DNA of 63,978 nt from Clostridia bacterium (GTDB lineage: Bacteria; Bacillota; Clostridia; TANB77; UBA1234). The stretch is from NCBI GenBank assembly GCA_017521465.1, contig JAFXCN010000004.1:1-63978 (forward strand), written 5' to 3'. How positions within the stretch are numbered: the stretch's first letter is position 1; every line of letters starts with the position of its first letter. The translations under genes and the position numbers were made by a program. Shown piece after piece: positions 26,298-34,268 of this stretch. Below the pieces are notes generated by a model. That model was not told the origin of the DNA. It worked only from the letters and a program-made list of their open reading frames with translations, and searched no databases.

Positions 26298-27794
26298 TTA
26301 GTAGCCAATTACCTTAAAGAAAACTTCCGTGCGCCGATTACGCGCTCGACCCTCTTCGGTATCATTGGTATCAATAGGATTAGTATCACCATTGCCAATG
26401 ATTACAAATCGAGCCGGATCAAGTCCAAGTGCCTGCAAATATTTTGCAACACTGAGTGCACGCTTATAAGAAAAATCGACACCATCATCGCCTTGTACCT
26501 TAGCGGTATTGCCTTCAATCTGAATGTATACACCATTCAAAATTTTGGCAGTCTTGGCAAATTCATTCAACTCATCATAAGAATCTCGTGAAATCTGATA
26601 CGAATCAACTTCAAATTCAATATTTAGGGTAACACTAAGCAAAGCAGCATTATTAGAAATTTGAGTTGCCTGCTGCCTACCTTCACTAGTAAAACTAAAA
26701 GAGGTTACATCATTAGACGGATACTGTCCCATAAGCTGATTTACAAACTTATTAGTAAAAGCAGTTTCTGCTTTCTTCGGATTAGCAACTTCGCCAATAC
26801 TAATCCAAATATTTGCCATTTCTTTATACATGTCAACAGCAGTATTAGTAAGAAGATTAAAATTGTCAGCCCAAGTAGTTACCGCTGCCCCACTGCACAT
26901 TTCAGCGATTTCGTCATCAGTCATAAGGCCGAACATAGGCATTTCGCGAATAGCATTAAAATCTCTCAGATACATGCTATTTGCCTCAAAAGCACCCTGC
27001 ATAAACTTCACGATGAAGTCAGGATGTTCTTCAGCAAAATCGCTTCTGAAAACAATACCACTCAAAATAAGATTAGTACCCATACTGGTATCGAACAGAA
27101 TTCTGGAATCGGTAGAACTTGCTGCCTGAGTCAAATACGGCTCCCAAGTAGCGGCGGCATCTACACTACCAGAAAAGTATGCCACAGCAGCATCATCAGC
27201 AGTATCAAAATACACCATATTACTACGAATCTGATTAATCTGTTCAGTAGTAAGAGAAGAATTTCGAATCAGCCATTCAACAAGAGTTTGAGCTTCAGAA
27301 TAGCGAGGCACCGCAATTCGCTTGCCGACAAGGTCTTCAACTGACAAAATGTCAGAATTTGCAATGATACCGTCGCCGCCATTAGAATAGTTACTGATAT
27401 ACGGCATAATCACGCCAACACCCGCTTCGTCAAACTTAGACTGCAGGAATGCATAACGATTAATCGTATAGCCTGCACCCACAATATCACCAGAAATAAG
27501 AGCATCAGAAGAATCGTTTGCGTCATTCATAACGACATATTCGATGTAAATACCATTCCGTGCATTAATACTATCTGCAGTAGTCTTAAGGCCACCATTT
27601 GCATAAACCAAACCGTTGTAGCCAGCAAATTCATCCATGGAAATTCGCACCTTAATCGCATCAGGATTAACATATTCCTGCTTTCCATCATCCGGTTTAA
27701 GCAAATTGATAACATTGACACCGACAAAAACAAGTACAACAACCAAAATGCCACTTACAAGCATTTGGAACATGTTCTTTTTGTTCTTCCTCAT
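26298..27794 (-). CDS. membrane-anchored ABC substrate-binding protein fused to an OmpA-like domain (paralogue 1)
   Basis: A 498-residue protein. A single N-terminal hydrophobic anchor (about 9-30) without a lipobox is followed by a nitrate/sulfonate-type solute-binding domain (about 45-360). Markers are GAGYTINRYAFLQSKFDEAG and NYSNGGDGIIANSDILSVED. Residues about 385-498 are an OmpA-like peptidoglycan-binding domain, with IQIEGNTA and NPIDTNDTEEGRARNRRTEV. It is clearly paralogous to the gene at 30415-31923, with one run of 28 identical residues. OmpA domains are uncommon in single-membrane Firmicutes, and here would tie the binding protein to the wall. AAGGAGG precedes the ATG. Confidence 0.9.
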   Translation of the reverse strand: MRKNKKNMFQMLVSGILVVVLVFVGVNVINLLKPDDGKQEYVNPDAIKVRISMDEFAGYNGLVYANGGLKTTADSINARNGIYIEYVVMNDANDSSDALISGDIVGAGYTINRYAFLQSKFDEAGVGVIMPYISNYSNGGDGIIANSDILSVEDLVGKRIAVPRYSEAQTLVEWLIRNSSLTTEQINQIRSNMVYFDTADDAAVAYFSGSVDAAATWEPYLTQAASSTDSRILFDTSMGTNLILSGIVFRSDFAEEHPDFIVKFMQGAFEANSMYLRDFNAIREMPMFGLMTDDEIAEMCSGAAVTTWADNFNLLTNTAVDMYKEMANIWISIGEVANPKKAETAFTNKFVNQLMGQYPSNDVTSFSFTSEGRQQATQISNNAALLSVTLNIEFEVDSYQISRDSYDELNEFAKTAKILNGVYIQIEGNTAKVQGDDGVDFSYKRALSVAKYLQALGLDPARFVIIGNGDTNPIDTNDTEEGRARNRRTEVFFKVIGY

Positions 27795-27837
27795 GAAAGC
27801 TTCCTCCTTGTAGATTCGGTTCTTAGGTTACTACAAA

Positions 27838-28581
27838 TTACTTTGCAGTCGAACTCTGACTAGGCGTGACAAAAAGCTCAATCTCTTCGTCATCAGTTTC
27901 ATCCTCGGCACCAACGCGAAGCGCCTGAAGACTTTCGATAACACTCTGCAGACCGGGATCTTCAATATTGAAATCATCACCCATTCTAGCAACTTCATCA
28001 AGAAGCTGATCATAACGGTCAATCAATTCAGTATTGTTATCAAGAATCTCGGTAATACCACTATCTTCATCAATACTACCAGAACGATTCTTAGCAGTCT
28101 TAGCACTATGTGCAATCAACCGCTTAACAAGCTTTTTGAGGTTCTTCATAAGGAAAATCTGTACATCGTTATTGCGAGAAATAAGGAACTCCTGCGCCTT
28201 ACCATTATTAAGAGAAATCAACCGCATAAGAGCTTCTTCCTTCTTAAAAAACGAATCAATCTGATAAATGAAGTAATCAATCACACGTGCATACTCAGGA
28301 TTAGTCTTCTTGATGCCTTTAAGCTGAGACATATACGTATCAAACTGAGAGTCTTCACTCTGAAGAATACTGTTCAGCTGTGCAACCGTATCAGCATTTT
28401 CATCAGGGATTTTGGTATAAGCAAGATAGTGCGCTACGGCACTAGCGCCTACTACCAGAATCGTGACCAAGAAATTACCGAATCTTGCAGGCGAAAAAGA
28501 AAAATCATAATTGGCAAAGAAGAAAATATTACCCAAAAGAATGGCGCTATCAACAATGTGGAGCAAAGGCTTTCTTTTCAT
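27838..28581 (-). CDS. membrane-anchored coiled-coil protein, XpaC-like architecture
   Basis: A 247-residue protein. Two N-terminal hydrophobic segments (about 8-25 and 33-53) are followed by a cytoplasmic helical region: QFDTYMSQLKGIKKTNPEYA, DYFIYQIDSFFKKEEALMRL and ELIDRYDQLLDEVARMGDDF. The tail is acidic (about 220-247). I cannot assign a family. The layout resembles XpaC, which is often encoded beside TelA, and telA is nearby, so a TelA partner is plausible but unproven. It lies between the ATPase and paralogue 1 in the operon and shares their codon use. Confidence 0.75.
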   Translation of the reverse strand: MKRKPLLHIVDSAILLGNIFFFANYDFSFSPARFGNFLVTILVVGASAVAHYLAYTKIPDENADTVAQLNSILQSEDSQFDTYMSQLKGIKKTNPEYARVIDYFIYQIDSFFKKEEALMRLISLNNGKAQEFLISRNNDVQIFLMKNLKKLVKRLIAHSAKTAKNRSGSIDEDSGITEILDNNTELIDRYDQLLDEVARMGDDFNIEDPGLQSVIESLQALRVGAEDETDDEEIELFVTPSQSSTAK

Positions 28582-28598
28582 AGTCGTTCTCCTCTCTT

Positions 28599-29594
28599 TT
28601 ACTCTTGTTTTACTGCTTCAGGTACTTCTGTCACAGTTGCTGTTACATTCGTACTGGTCTTTCCTTCAATCTGTTCGCAAGACTGAACAGCAATTACTTC
28701 ATTACGCTTCGTATCCGAACCATTAAGTTCAAGTACAATAGGTTCGTTATCAACTTCATCATCAATTTCAATAAACATCGGCTGTTCGTCATCAGAAAGA
28801 ACAACGTCTTCCTTAACTTCAGCTGTAATCTTTGACTCTTCTTTTTCAGCAGCTTTTGCTTTCTTTTCAGCAATCTTTATCTTAATATTTGCGAAAAGCT
28901 GTTCAAGCCAATTTACCTTTTCAGGTTCTTTCACACTCACAGTGCCATCACCGGGCCTAAGTCTAAACTCAGGAGTAAGTTCAAGCACAGTAGCATTAAG
29001 TCCTTTTACTACATGCTCTTCATGAGTAATAACGATTTCGATTGTACCATACTTTTTTTGATGCTCTTTGATAAGTTCAACGACCAACTCGTCATTCACA
29101 TTATCAAGGGCAGAAGTCGGTTCATCGTACATAATAACAGGACTCCACTTATTAATAAGTGCACTAGCAAGACTAAGTCTCTGGTCTTGACCACCAGAAA
29201 TCTGACCAGGCAAATTATCAAGATGCTCACTAAGGCCAAGTTTTCCCAAAACAGCCTTTGCTTCTTCAACATCAGCATCAGTAGGAGTAATCTTATGGCC
29301 CTTGTATACCATCAAAGTATTTTTCAGAATATTAAGCCACGGAAAACTCATATAGTGCTGATGCATCATATGCACCAACGGAGAAGTACTCGTAAGCTTT
29401 TCTCCATTCAGAATGATATCACCAGTATACCCTTTTTCAAGCCCGGCAATAATACGCATAAGCGTACTCTTGCCTACACCAGACGGTCCAGAAAGCACAT
29501 AGATACCAGGTGTGAAGTCATATCCAAAATTGGTGAAAAGAACGTTTTCACCAAATGCCTTGTTGAAGTTTTTAACCTGCAACAGATTTTTCAT
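28599..29594 (-). CDS. ABC transporter ATPase with a C-terminal acidic extension
   Basis: A 331-residue ATPase of the nitrate/sulfonate/taurine importer type. Walker A is SGPSGVGKST, the signature is ISGGQDQR, Walker B is VIMYDEPTSALD, and the switch histidine is in VITHEEHVV. After about residue 205 there are some 125 extra residues: a Lys-rich helix (KIKIAEKKAKAAEKEESK) and then a long acidic tail. That extension is unusual for the family. I start at MKNLLQVKNF because GGAGG lies 7 bases before it. It overlaps the permease gene by 23 bases. Confidence 0.9.
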   Translation of the reverse strand: MKNLLQVKNFNKAFGENVLFTNFGYDFTPGIYVLSGPSGVGKSTLMRIIAGLEKGYTGDIILNGEKLTSTSPLVHMMHQHYMSFPWLNILKNTLMVYKGHKITPTDADVEEAKAVLGKLGLSEHLDNLPGQISGGQDQRLSLASALINKWSPVIMYDEPTSALDNVNDELVVELIKEHQKKYGTIEIVITHEEHVVKGLNATVLELTPEFRLRPGDGTVSVKEPEKVNWLEQLFANIKIKIAEKKAKAAEKEESKITAEVKEDVVLSDDEQPMFIEIDDEVDNEPIVLELNGSDTKRNEVIAVQSCEQIEGKTSTNVTATVTEVPEAVKQE

Positions 29595-30336
29595 CGCTAA
29601 ACCTCCATGCAAATGCTTTGTTCACAATTTTGTTTGCAATCTTATCAAATACGATGCCGACAACAATGATAATAACAATGGCTGCAAACACCATTGCCAT
29701 CTGACCTCTTGCCTTACCAATGTACAGAAGATGGCCCAAACCATACTGCGTATTGTTAATCTCTGCCAAAATCACATACGTCCAACCAACACTATATGAA
29801 AGGATGATAGATTTAAGCAGCGAAGGCGCAATGTATGGAATAAAACAATGCCACAGCATCCGGTTATAACTAAATCCCATCGTATACGCAGTTTCTTTCA
29901 GCTTGTCTGCTGGTTCCATACACATCTGAATCACAGATGGTAAGAAAGCAAACAGTACAGCAAGTGCAACATATGCGACTTTCATAGTTTCATCAATGCC
30001 AAGAATCAAAACCAACATAGGCGAAAAACAAGTTGGAGGAATATTTCTAAAAGAATCCACAATCGGCTTAAAAATCATTGCTACAGGTTTGTACCATGCA
30101 ATACACATTCCAAGCGGAATGGAAATCGCAGCAGCAATTGCAACGCCAGCAGTAACACGAAGGAAACTACTTCCAAGATGCTTAAAGAAAACATCCTTTT
30201 CAAAAAACTCAATAATCATATCCCAGATTTCACCTAAGTGAGGCATAAACAAGCTTTTATTTACAATTGTACTTCCGATTTCATAAAGAATCAAAAGACA
30301 CGCAATATATGCCAACCCTTTTAGCAGCTTTTTCAT
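29572..30336 (-). CDS. ABC transporter permease (SsuC/TauC-like)
   Basis: A 254-residue inner-membrane permease with about six hydrophobic segments. The cytoplasmic coupling segment (KLKETAYTMGFSYNRMLWHC) resembles the EAA loop of SsuC/TauC proteins, and the end (VVGIVFDKIANKIVNKAFAWR) is also typical. It is the only permease in the operon, so it probably acts as a homodimer with the downstream ATPase. It is fed by one or both SBP-OmpA proteins. A hairpin terminator separates it from the upstream SBP gene, so its expression may be lower. The substrate cannot be told from sequence. Confidence 0.9.
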   Translation of the reverse strand: MKKLLKGLAYIACLLILYEIGSTIVNKSLFMPHLGEIWDMIIEFFEKDVFFKHLGSSFLRVTAGVAIAAAISIPLGMCIAWYKPVAMIFKPIVDSFRNIPPTCFSPMLVLILGIDETMKVAYVALAVLFAFLPSVIQMCMEPADKLKETAYTMGFSYNRMLWHCFIPYIAPSLLKSIILSYSVGWTYVILAEINNTQYGLGHLLYIGKARGQMAMVFAAIVIIIVVGIVFDKIANKIVNKAFAWRFSDEKSVAG

Positions 30337-30370
30337 TGATATGCTTCTCCTTTCAAGGTCGCTTGAGTTG

Positions 30371-30398
30371 AAAAAAGGGGCTGGTTTTGCCCAGCCCC
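30371..30398 (-). terminator. intra-operon terminator or attenuator
   Basis: On the minus strand, GGGGCTGG and CCAGCCCC arms followed by TTTTTT lie between the SBP-OmpA stop and the permease start. It probably lowers transcription of the transporter genes relative to the binding protein. Confidence 0.8.
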
Positions 30399-30414
30399 TC
30401 CATTTATGCTTTAA

Positions 30415-31923
30415 TTAATAGCCCATCTTCGTCTTGAAGAAGATTTCTGTTCGGCGATTCTCGGCAGCAGCAGGATTTTCGCTATTTAGAGGATTAGAAT
30501 CACCATTACCCACAATAATAATTCTTTCCTCCGGAATCCCCTGCTGAATAAAATAATTCGCAATAGATTGTGCTCGCTGAGTAGAGAACTCTACAATCTG
30601 AGCTTCAGTTACGCCTTCAGCACGCTGAGAAGCGTTACCTTCAATCTGAATATAAACACCATTCAGAATCTTAGCAACCCTAACGAACTCATCAAGAGTA
30701 GAATAAGATTCTGCACGAATAGTATAAGAATTCAGGTCAAACTTAATATCTGCACTATACGAAAGCAAAGCTTCCGGAGATTCAATAATCAGCGCCTTGT
30801 CAGAAGCATCAAAAGAGCTCGGAGCAGTACTCGTTTCCTTGCCCTCATACTTGTCACGAAGCATCAGAATATACTTATCAGTAAGTGCCGTCTTGGCCTT
30901 TTCAGGATATGCATTTTCACCAATGCTCTTCCAAACATTAGCAGCCTCTGCATACATCACAACAGCACCATCATTAAGCAGCTCATAGTTCTGAGTCCAA
31001 TTAGTAAGATCAGCACCATTCGCCATGTCAATAATTTCTGCATCAGTCATCAGCTCGAACATAGGCAGCTGACGAATATAATCAAACTCATGCTTATACA
31101 TAGGAGCAGCTTCAAACAGCGCATCAATGTAATGCATCATAAACTCAGAATTATTCTCAAGGAAATCCTGACGGAAGACAATACCACTAAGAATCAGATT
31201 CGTACTCATGCTGGTATCGAAGAGAATTCTCGAATCAGTAGAGCTAGCAGCCTGAGTCAGATACGGCTCCCAAGTAGCAGCAGCATCAACCGTGCCAGCA
31301 AAGAAAGCCATAGCTGCATCGTCAGGAGTGTCAAAGTAAACCATGTCACCACGAATCTTATCCTGCTGAGCCTTAGAAAGACTAGAATTGTTCAGCAGCC
31401 ACTCAACAAGCACCTGTGCCTCGGTATAACGCGGTACACCAATCTTCTTGCCAACCAGGTCTTCAACAGAAAGGATATCACTCTTAGCAATAATACCGTC
31501 ACCACCATTACTATAGTTGGTGATGATAGGCATCACGACTTCTACGCCAGCCTTATCAAACTTGTCCTGCAGGAAAGCAAACCGGTTAACGGTATAACCA
31601 GCGCCAACAGCCTGACCGTTGATCAGTGCATTCGAAGATTCGTTAGAATCGTTCATAACAACATATTTAACGTAAATACCATGCTTTGCATTGATACTGT
31701 CAAGTGCTGTAATCAGACCACTATTAGCATCTGCCGCATTCTGATAACCAATCCACTCATCAATAATAATCACAACAGGATTATCAGGACTCATGCCAAG
31801 ACCGCTATTCTTTGCTACAGGACTGCCACTTGTAGTGGTGCTACTGCAGCCAGTAAACAGCAGCGTAAGGCACACGAGCAATGCACACATCGTAAAGATC
31901 TTTGAAAGCCTGGTCTTCTTCAT
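30415..31923 (-). CDS. substrate-binding lipoprotein fused to an OmpA-like domain (paralogue 2)
   Basis: A 502-residue protein, first gene of the operon. The lipobox LLFTGCSS puts the lipid cysteine near residue 26. The solute-binding domain (about 50-365) contains INAKHGIYVKYVVMNDSNES and KSDILSVEDLVGKKIGVPRY. The C-terminal OmpA-like domain (about 385-502) has YIQIEGNASQRA and IVGNGDSNPLNSENPAAAEN followed by RRTEIF. It lacks in-phase TTA, CTA and TCA over 445 codons. It differs from paralogue 1 in anchoring (lipid versus transmembrane helix). A perfect promoter lies about 130 bases upstream and GAGGAGG precedes the ATG. Confidence 0.92.
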   Translation of the reverse strand: MKKTRLSKIFTMCALLVCLTLLFTGCSSTTTSGSPVAKNSGLGMSPDNPVVIIIDEWIGYQNAADANSGLITALDSINAKHGIYVKYVVMNDSNESSNALINGQAVGAGYTVNRFAFLQDKFDKAGVEVVMPIITNYSNGGDGIIAKSDILSVEDLVGKKIGVPRYTEAQVLVEWLLNNSSLSKAQQDKIRGDMVYFDTPDDAAMAFFAGTVDAAATWEPYLTQAASSTDSRILFDTSMSTNLILSGIVFRQDFLENNSEFMMHYIDALFEAAPMYKHEFDYIRQLPMFELMTDAEIIDMANGADLTNWTQNYELLNDGAVVMYAEAANVWKSIGENAYPEKAKTALTDKYILMLRDKYEGKETSTAPSSFDASDKALIIESPEALLSYSADIKFDLNSYTIRAESYSTLDEFVRVAKILNGVYIQIEGNASQRAEGVTEAQIVEFSTQRAQSIANYFIQQGIPEERIIIVGNGDSNPLNSENPAAAENRRTEIFFKTKMGY

Positions 31924-32052
31924 GTTGGGTAATCCTCCTCTTTTTTGGTTTTCAAATTTTTTGTTTATACTCGTTAAGCTAAATATTACATTTTCATAAA
32001 TTACTTTCCTCCAATTCGGTTATAAGTATATATTAGATATTTCAACGGGGAC

Positions 32053-32081
32053 ATTATATCATCTTTTTTGTTTTATGTCAA
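32053..32081 (-). promoter_or_regulatory. consensus promoter of the SBP-OmpA/ABC/VWA operon
   Basis: On the minus strand, TTGACA (32076-32081), a 17-base spacer, then TATAAT (32053-32058), leaving an untranslated leader of about 120 bases. Confidence 0.9.
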
Positions 32082-32103
32082 CGCTTTCTGTATATTTTTT
32101 ACA

Positions 32104-32152
32104 TAAAAAAATACCGATAGAATAGACTAAAAAATCTACTTCTATCGGTATT
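32104..32152 (-). terminator. terminator of the DUF5662 gene
   Basis: ATACCGATAGA and TCTATCGGTAT arms enclose a second inner stem. On the minus strand they are followed by TTTTTTT. Confidence 0.85.
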
Positions 32153-32162
32153 AATTTTATAA

Positions 32163-33173
32163 TTAAATATCCCAAGTCAAAACATTGCAGTAATGCCAAA
32201 TTTCAGCAAACATCCACTCAGGGAAATGGAATCTTTCTTCTTGCTGCTTTTTAACAAATTCAAGCAAGTCAGTCTTATACTGAGTAGACCGCGCATGCCA
32301 GTCACAACACATTTCCATGATATCAACCTTTGTCATATCAATAACAGAATCATAATGCTCCGGATGATGAGAGTTGTGCTTCCAATGAAGTGCAATCGCA
32401 TCTTTCTTGATCGGACTAAGTTGAGCAGATGCATCTTTCAATGTAGTCTTGTCATTAATAATCCTAGAAAGTGCATGCATTTCATCAGTAAAACTCATTT
32501 TACTATCGTCATGAACCTGCGCCCGTTGCCTCAAAAGAGTAGCATGATTCGTTGCGCCCTCTTTAGTAAGGTAACGAATCAATTTTTCAGCACTCTTTTT
32601 CACATATTCCTTATGAATTACAGTGTCTCTGAACATCTTTTCATAATCAGTCATATAAGATTCATCCTCATGAAGCAAAAACTTCCATGTAGACTTTCTT
32701 GCACCTTCAGTATAATATTTTACATCAGAAAAACCAGTACCATTCATATAAAAAAGTCGAAGGGTCAGTGCAGGCATAACAGTTACATCATCCGTCTGAA
32801 CAAGTTGATGTTCAATTCGTAAAATTGCAGGAATTACTTCATTAGGATTACGATTATTCGTAATCAAAATCTGTGTGTTTTCAACAGGAAGATATTCTTT
32901 AAAAGAGAAACCCACATTAGAATCAGGAACTTCTTGGGCGAAAAAATATCTTACAACAAATTCTTGTGCAGCAATGCGGATTTTCTTTCCTTTAATACTT
33001 TCTTCACTTTGAAAAATATAATATGTTTCATTAGCATTTTGAGTAGAATCAATCAAAATATATTCATATGGCAAATTCTGAATTCTACAAAACTCAACTA
33101 TTTTTTCGTGCCAACTTTCTCTCAATACAAACCGAATACCAGTCTTGATAGGATCTCTGCTAAGTTTAAGCAT
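32163..33173 (-). CDS. DUF5662 domain protein, unknown function
   Basis: A 336-residue soluble protein. The C-terminal half (about 180-336) matches DUF5662 by its histidine and aspartate pattern: RQRAQVHDDSKMSF, then HWKHNSHHPEHYDS, then MEMCCDWHARS. This is reminiscent of a metal-binding HD-like hydrolase, though no activity is established. The N-terminal half (about 1-170) is unassigned. It has its own consensus promoter, an AAGGAGG site and a terminator, so it is a single-gene unit. TTA, CTA and TCA codons are largely absent, as in the neighbouring ABC operon. Confidence 0.75.
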   Translation of the reverse strand: MLKLSRDPIKTGIRFVLRESWHEKIVEFCRIQNLPYEYILIDSTQNANETYYIFQSEESIKGKKIRIAAQEFVVRYFFAQEVPDSNVGFSFKEYLPVENTQILITNNRNPNEVIPAILRIEHQLVQTDDVTVMPALTLRLFYMNGTGFSDVKYYTEGARKSTWKFLLHEDESYMTDYEKMFRDTVIHKEYVKKSAEKLIRYLTKEGATNHATLLRQRAQVHDDSKMSFTDEMHALSRIINDKTTLKDASAQLSPIKKDAIALHWKHNSHHPEHYDSVIDMTKVDIMEMCCDWHARSTQYKTDLLEFVKKQQEERFHFPEWMFAEIWHYCNVLTWDI

Positions 33174-33243
33174 ATGCTTGCCTCCTTTTTGATTGTGTAA
33201 TCGTACATTTATTTGATTACTAGCCAGTCACTCGAACACCGAG

Positions 33244-33272
33244 ATTATAACACCGTAAATTAATATTGTCAA
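33244..33272 (-). promoter_or_regulatory. consensus promoter of the DUF5662 gene
   Basis: On the minus strand, TTGACA (33267-33272), a 17-base spacer, then TATAAT (33244-33249). Confidence 0.85.
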
Positions 33273-33277
33273 ACAAA

Positions 33278-33310
33278 TGAAAAAGGCACTAAGTTAATAG
33301 TGCCTTTTCT
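33278..33310 (-). terminator. terminator of cotJABC
   Basis: AAAAGGCACTA and TAGTGCCTTTT arms, just past the cotJC stop. Confidence 0.8.
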
Positions 33311-33314
33311 TTAC

Positions 33315-34013
33315 CTATCTTCTGTCACATCCACAGTCATTATTCTTTTTATTGTCACATCCGCAATCATTTTTCTTTTTATCGTCGCAACCACATGGCA
33401 TATTATTGTTCATTGTTCCTAACACCCCTTGCATATTATTCATATAATATTTCTTTTCAGCAAGCTTTTCTTGAACAGTTCTTAAAGCTTCTCCAAATCT
33501 TTGGAAATGCACTACTTCTCTTTCTCTTAAGAAACGTAATACATCTATTACATCTGGGTCATCAGCTAAATCAATCAAATATTCATAAGTGCTTCTTGCC
33601 TTTTGTTCTGCAGCTAGGTCTTCAGTTAAATCAGTTATAGGATCTCCTTTAACTTGTAAAACAGAAGCTGTAAATGGGAATCCAGCAGCAGCTTGAGGAT
33701 AAACTGATATTCCATGGTCTGTATAATATGCACCTAATCCTTCTCTTTTTAAAACTTCTGGACTAACACCTTTAGTTAGTTGATGAACTAAAGCACCTAC
33801 CATCTCTAAATGACCAAGCTCTTCTGTTCCTATGTCGTTAAGTGTAGCCTTTGTAATCTCTGTTGGCATGCTAAATCTTTGGCTTAAATATCTTAAAGAT
33901 GCAGCTAACTCTCCATCAGGACCGCCATATTGACTTATAATAAATTTTGCCATTTTAGGATCAGGATTTTTAATATTTACAGGATACTGTAATTTCTTCT
34001 CATAACCCCACAT
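33315..34013 (-). CDS. cotJC: spore coat manganese catalase CotJC with a Cys-rich tail
   Basis: A 232-residue di-manganese catalase-like coat protein. It begins MWGYEKKLQYPV and has ISQYGGPDGELAASLRYLSQ. The metal ligands are in the ferritin-like helices (DIGTEELGHLEMVG; DLAAEQKARSTYEYL; REREVVHFQRFG). After about residue 205 a low-complexity tail repeats CGCD with Lys/Asn spacers (three CGCD units), which is longer than the usual family end. It could bind metal or crosslink in the coat. It is the last gene of the cotJ operon. Confidence 0.93.
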   Translation of the reverse strand: MWGYEKKLQYPVNIKNPDPKMAKFIISQYGGPDGELAASLRYLSQRFSMPTEITKATLNDIGTEELGHLEMVGALVHQLTKGVSPEVLKREGLGAYYTDHGISVYPQAAAGFPFTASVLQVKGDPITDLTEDLAAEQKARSTYEYLIDLADDPDVIDVLRFLREREVVHFQRFGEALRTVQEKLAEKKYYMNNMQGVLGTMNNNMPCGCDDKKKNDCGCDNKKNNDCGCDRR

Positions 34014-34016
34014 ATA

Positions 34017-34268
34017 TTACACCATCCTTTCCCATGGCCATGGATTATTAATCCATTTCCATTCACATTCTGTAGCACCATTTTTTACAGTAAGTGGTCC
34101 ATACATTTTTTCATAATTAGCTTTCGCTTCTTTCGCCTCTTCTAAAAGTTCCTTATACAAACACAAAGCATCTTCATCAAAAGGATGAGTATCTAAATAT
34201 AAAACTAAATCATATAGTGCAAAATCATACTCCATTACTTTCTTAAGCATACATGCTCTAGTTTCCAT
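34017..34268 (-). CDS. cotJB: spore coat protein CotJB
   Basis: An 83-residue CotJB family protein, recognised by YDLVLYLDTHPFDEDAL, then YGPLTV and the end WINNPWPWE. The family is part of the CotJ spore coat complex with the catalase-like CotJC. Its ATG overlaps the cotJA stop by 11 bases, and its GAGGAGG site is inside cotJA, so translation is probably coupled. Three bases separate it from cotJC. Confidence 0.92.
   Translation of the reverse strand: METRACMLKKVMEYDFALYDLVLYLDTHPFDEDALCLYKELLEEAKEAKANYEKMYGPLTVKNGATECEWKWINNPWPWERMV

Noticed and set aside
30568-31905. 445-codon open frame antisense to the SBP-OmpA lipoprotein gene
   Set aside because: It is exactly in phase with the sense gene, has no ribosome site and encodes no recognisable domain. 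It exists because the sense gene lacks TTA, CTA and TCA.
26298-31923. OmpA domains taken as a sign of a Gram-negative contaminant contig
   Set aside because: The operon is flanked by typical Clostridia genes, has Firmicutes ribosome sites and lipoboxes, and the domains are fused to SBPs rather than outer-membrane barrels.
21381-33173. Prophage or integrative element covering the distinct region
   Set aside because: No integrase, terminase, capsid, relaxase or attachment repeats are visible, and similar genes are scattered singly elsewhere in the window.
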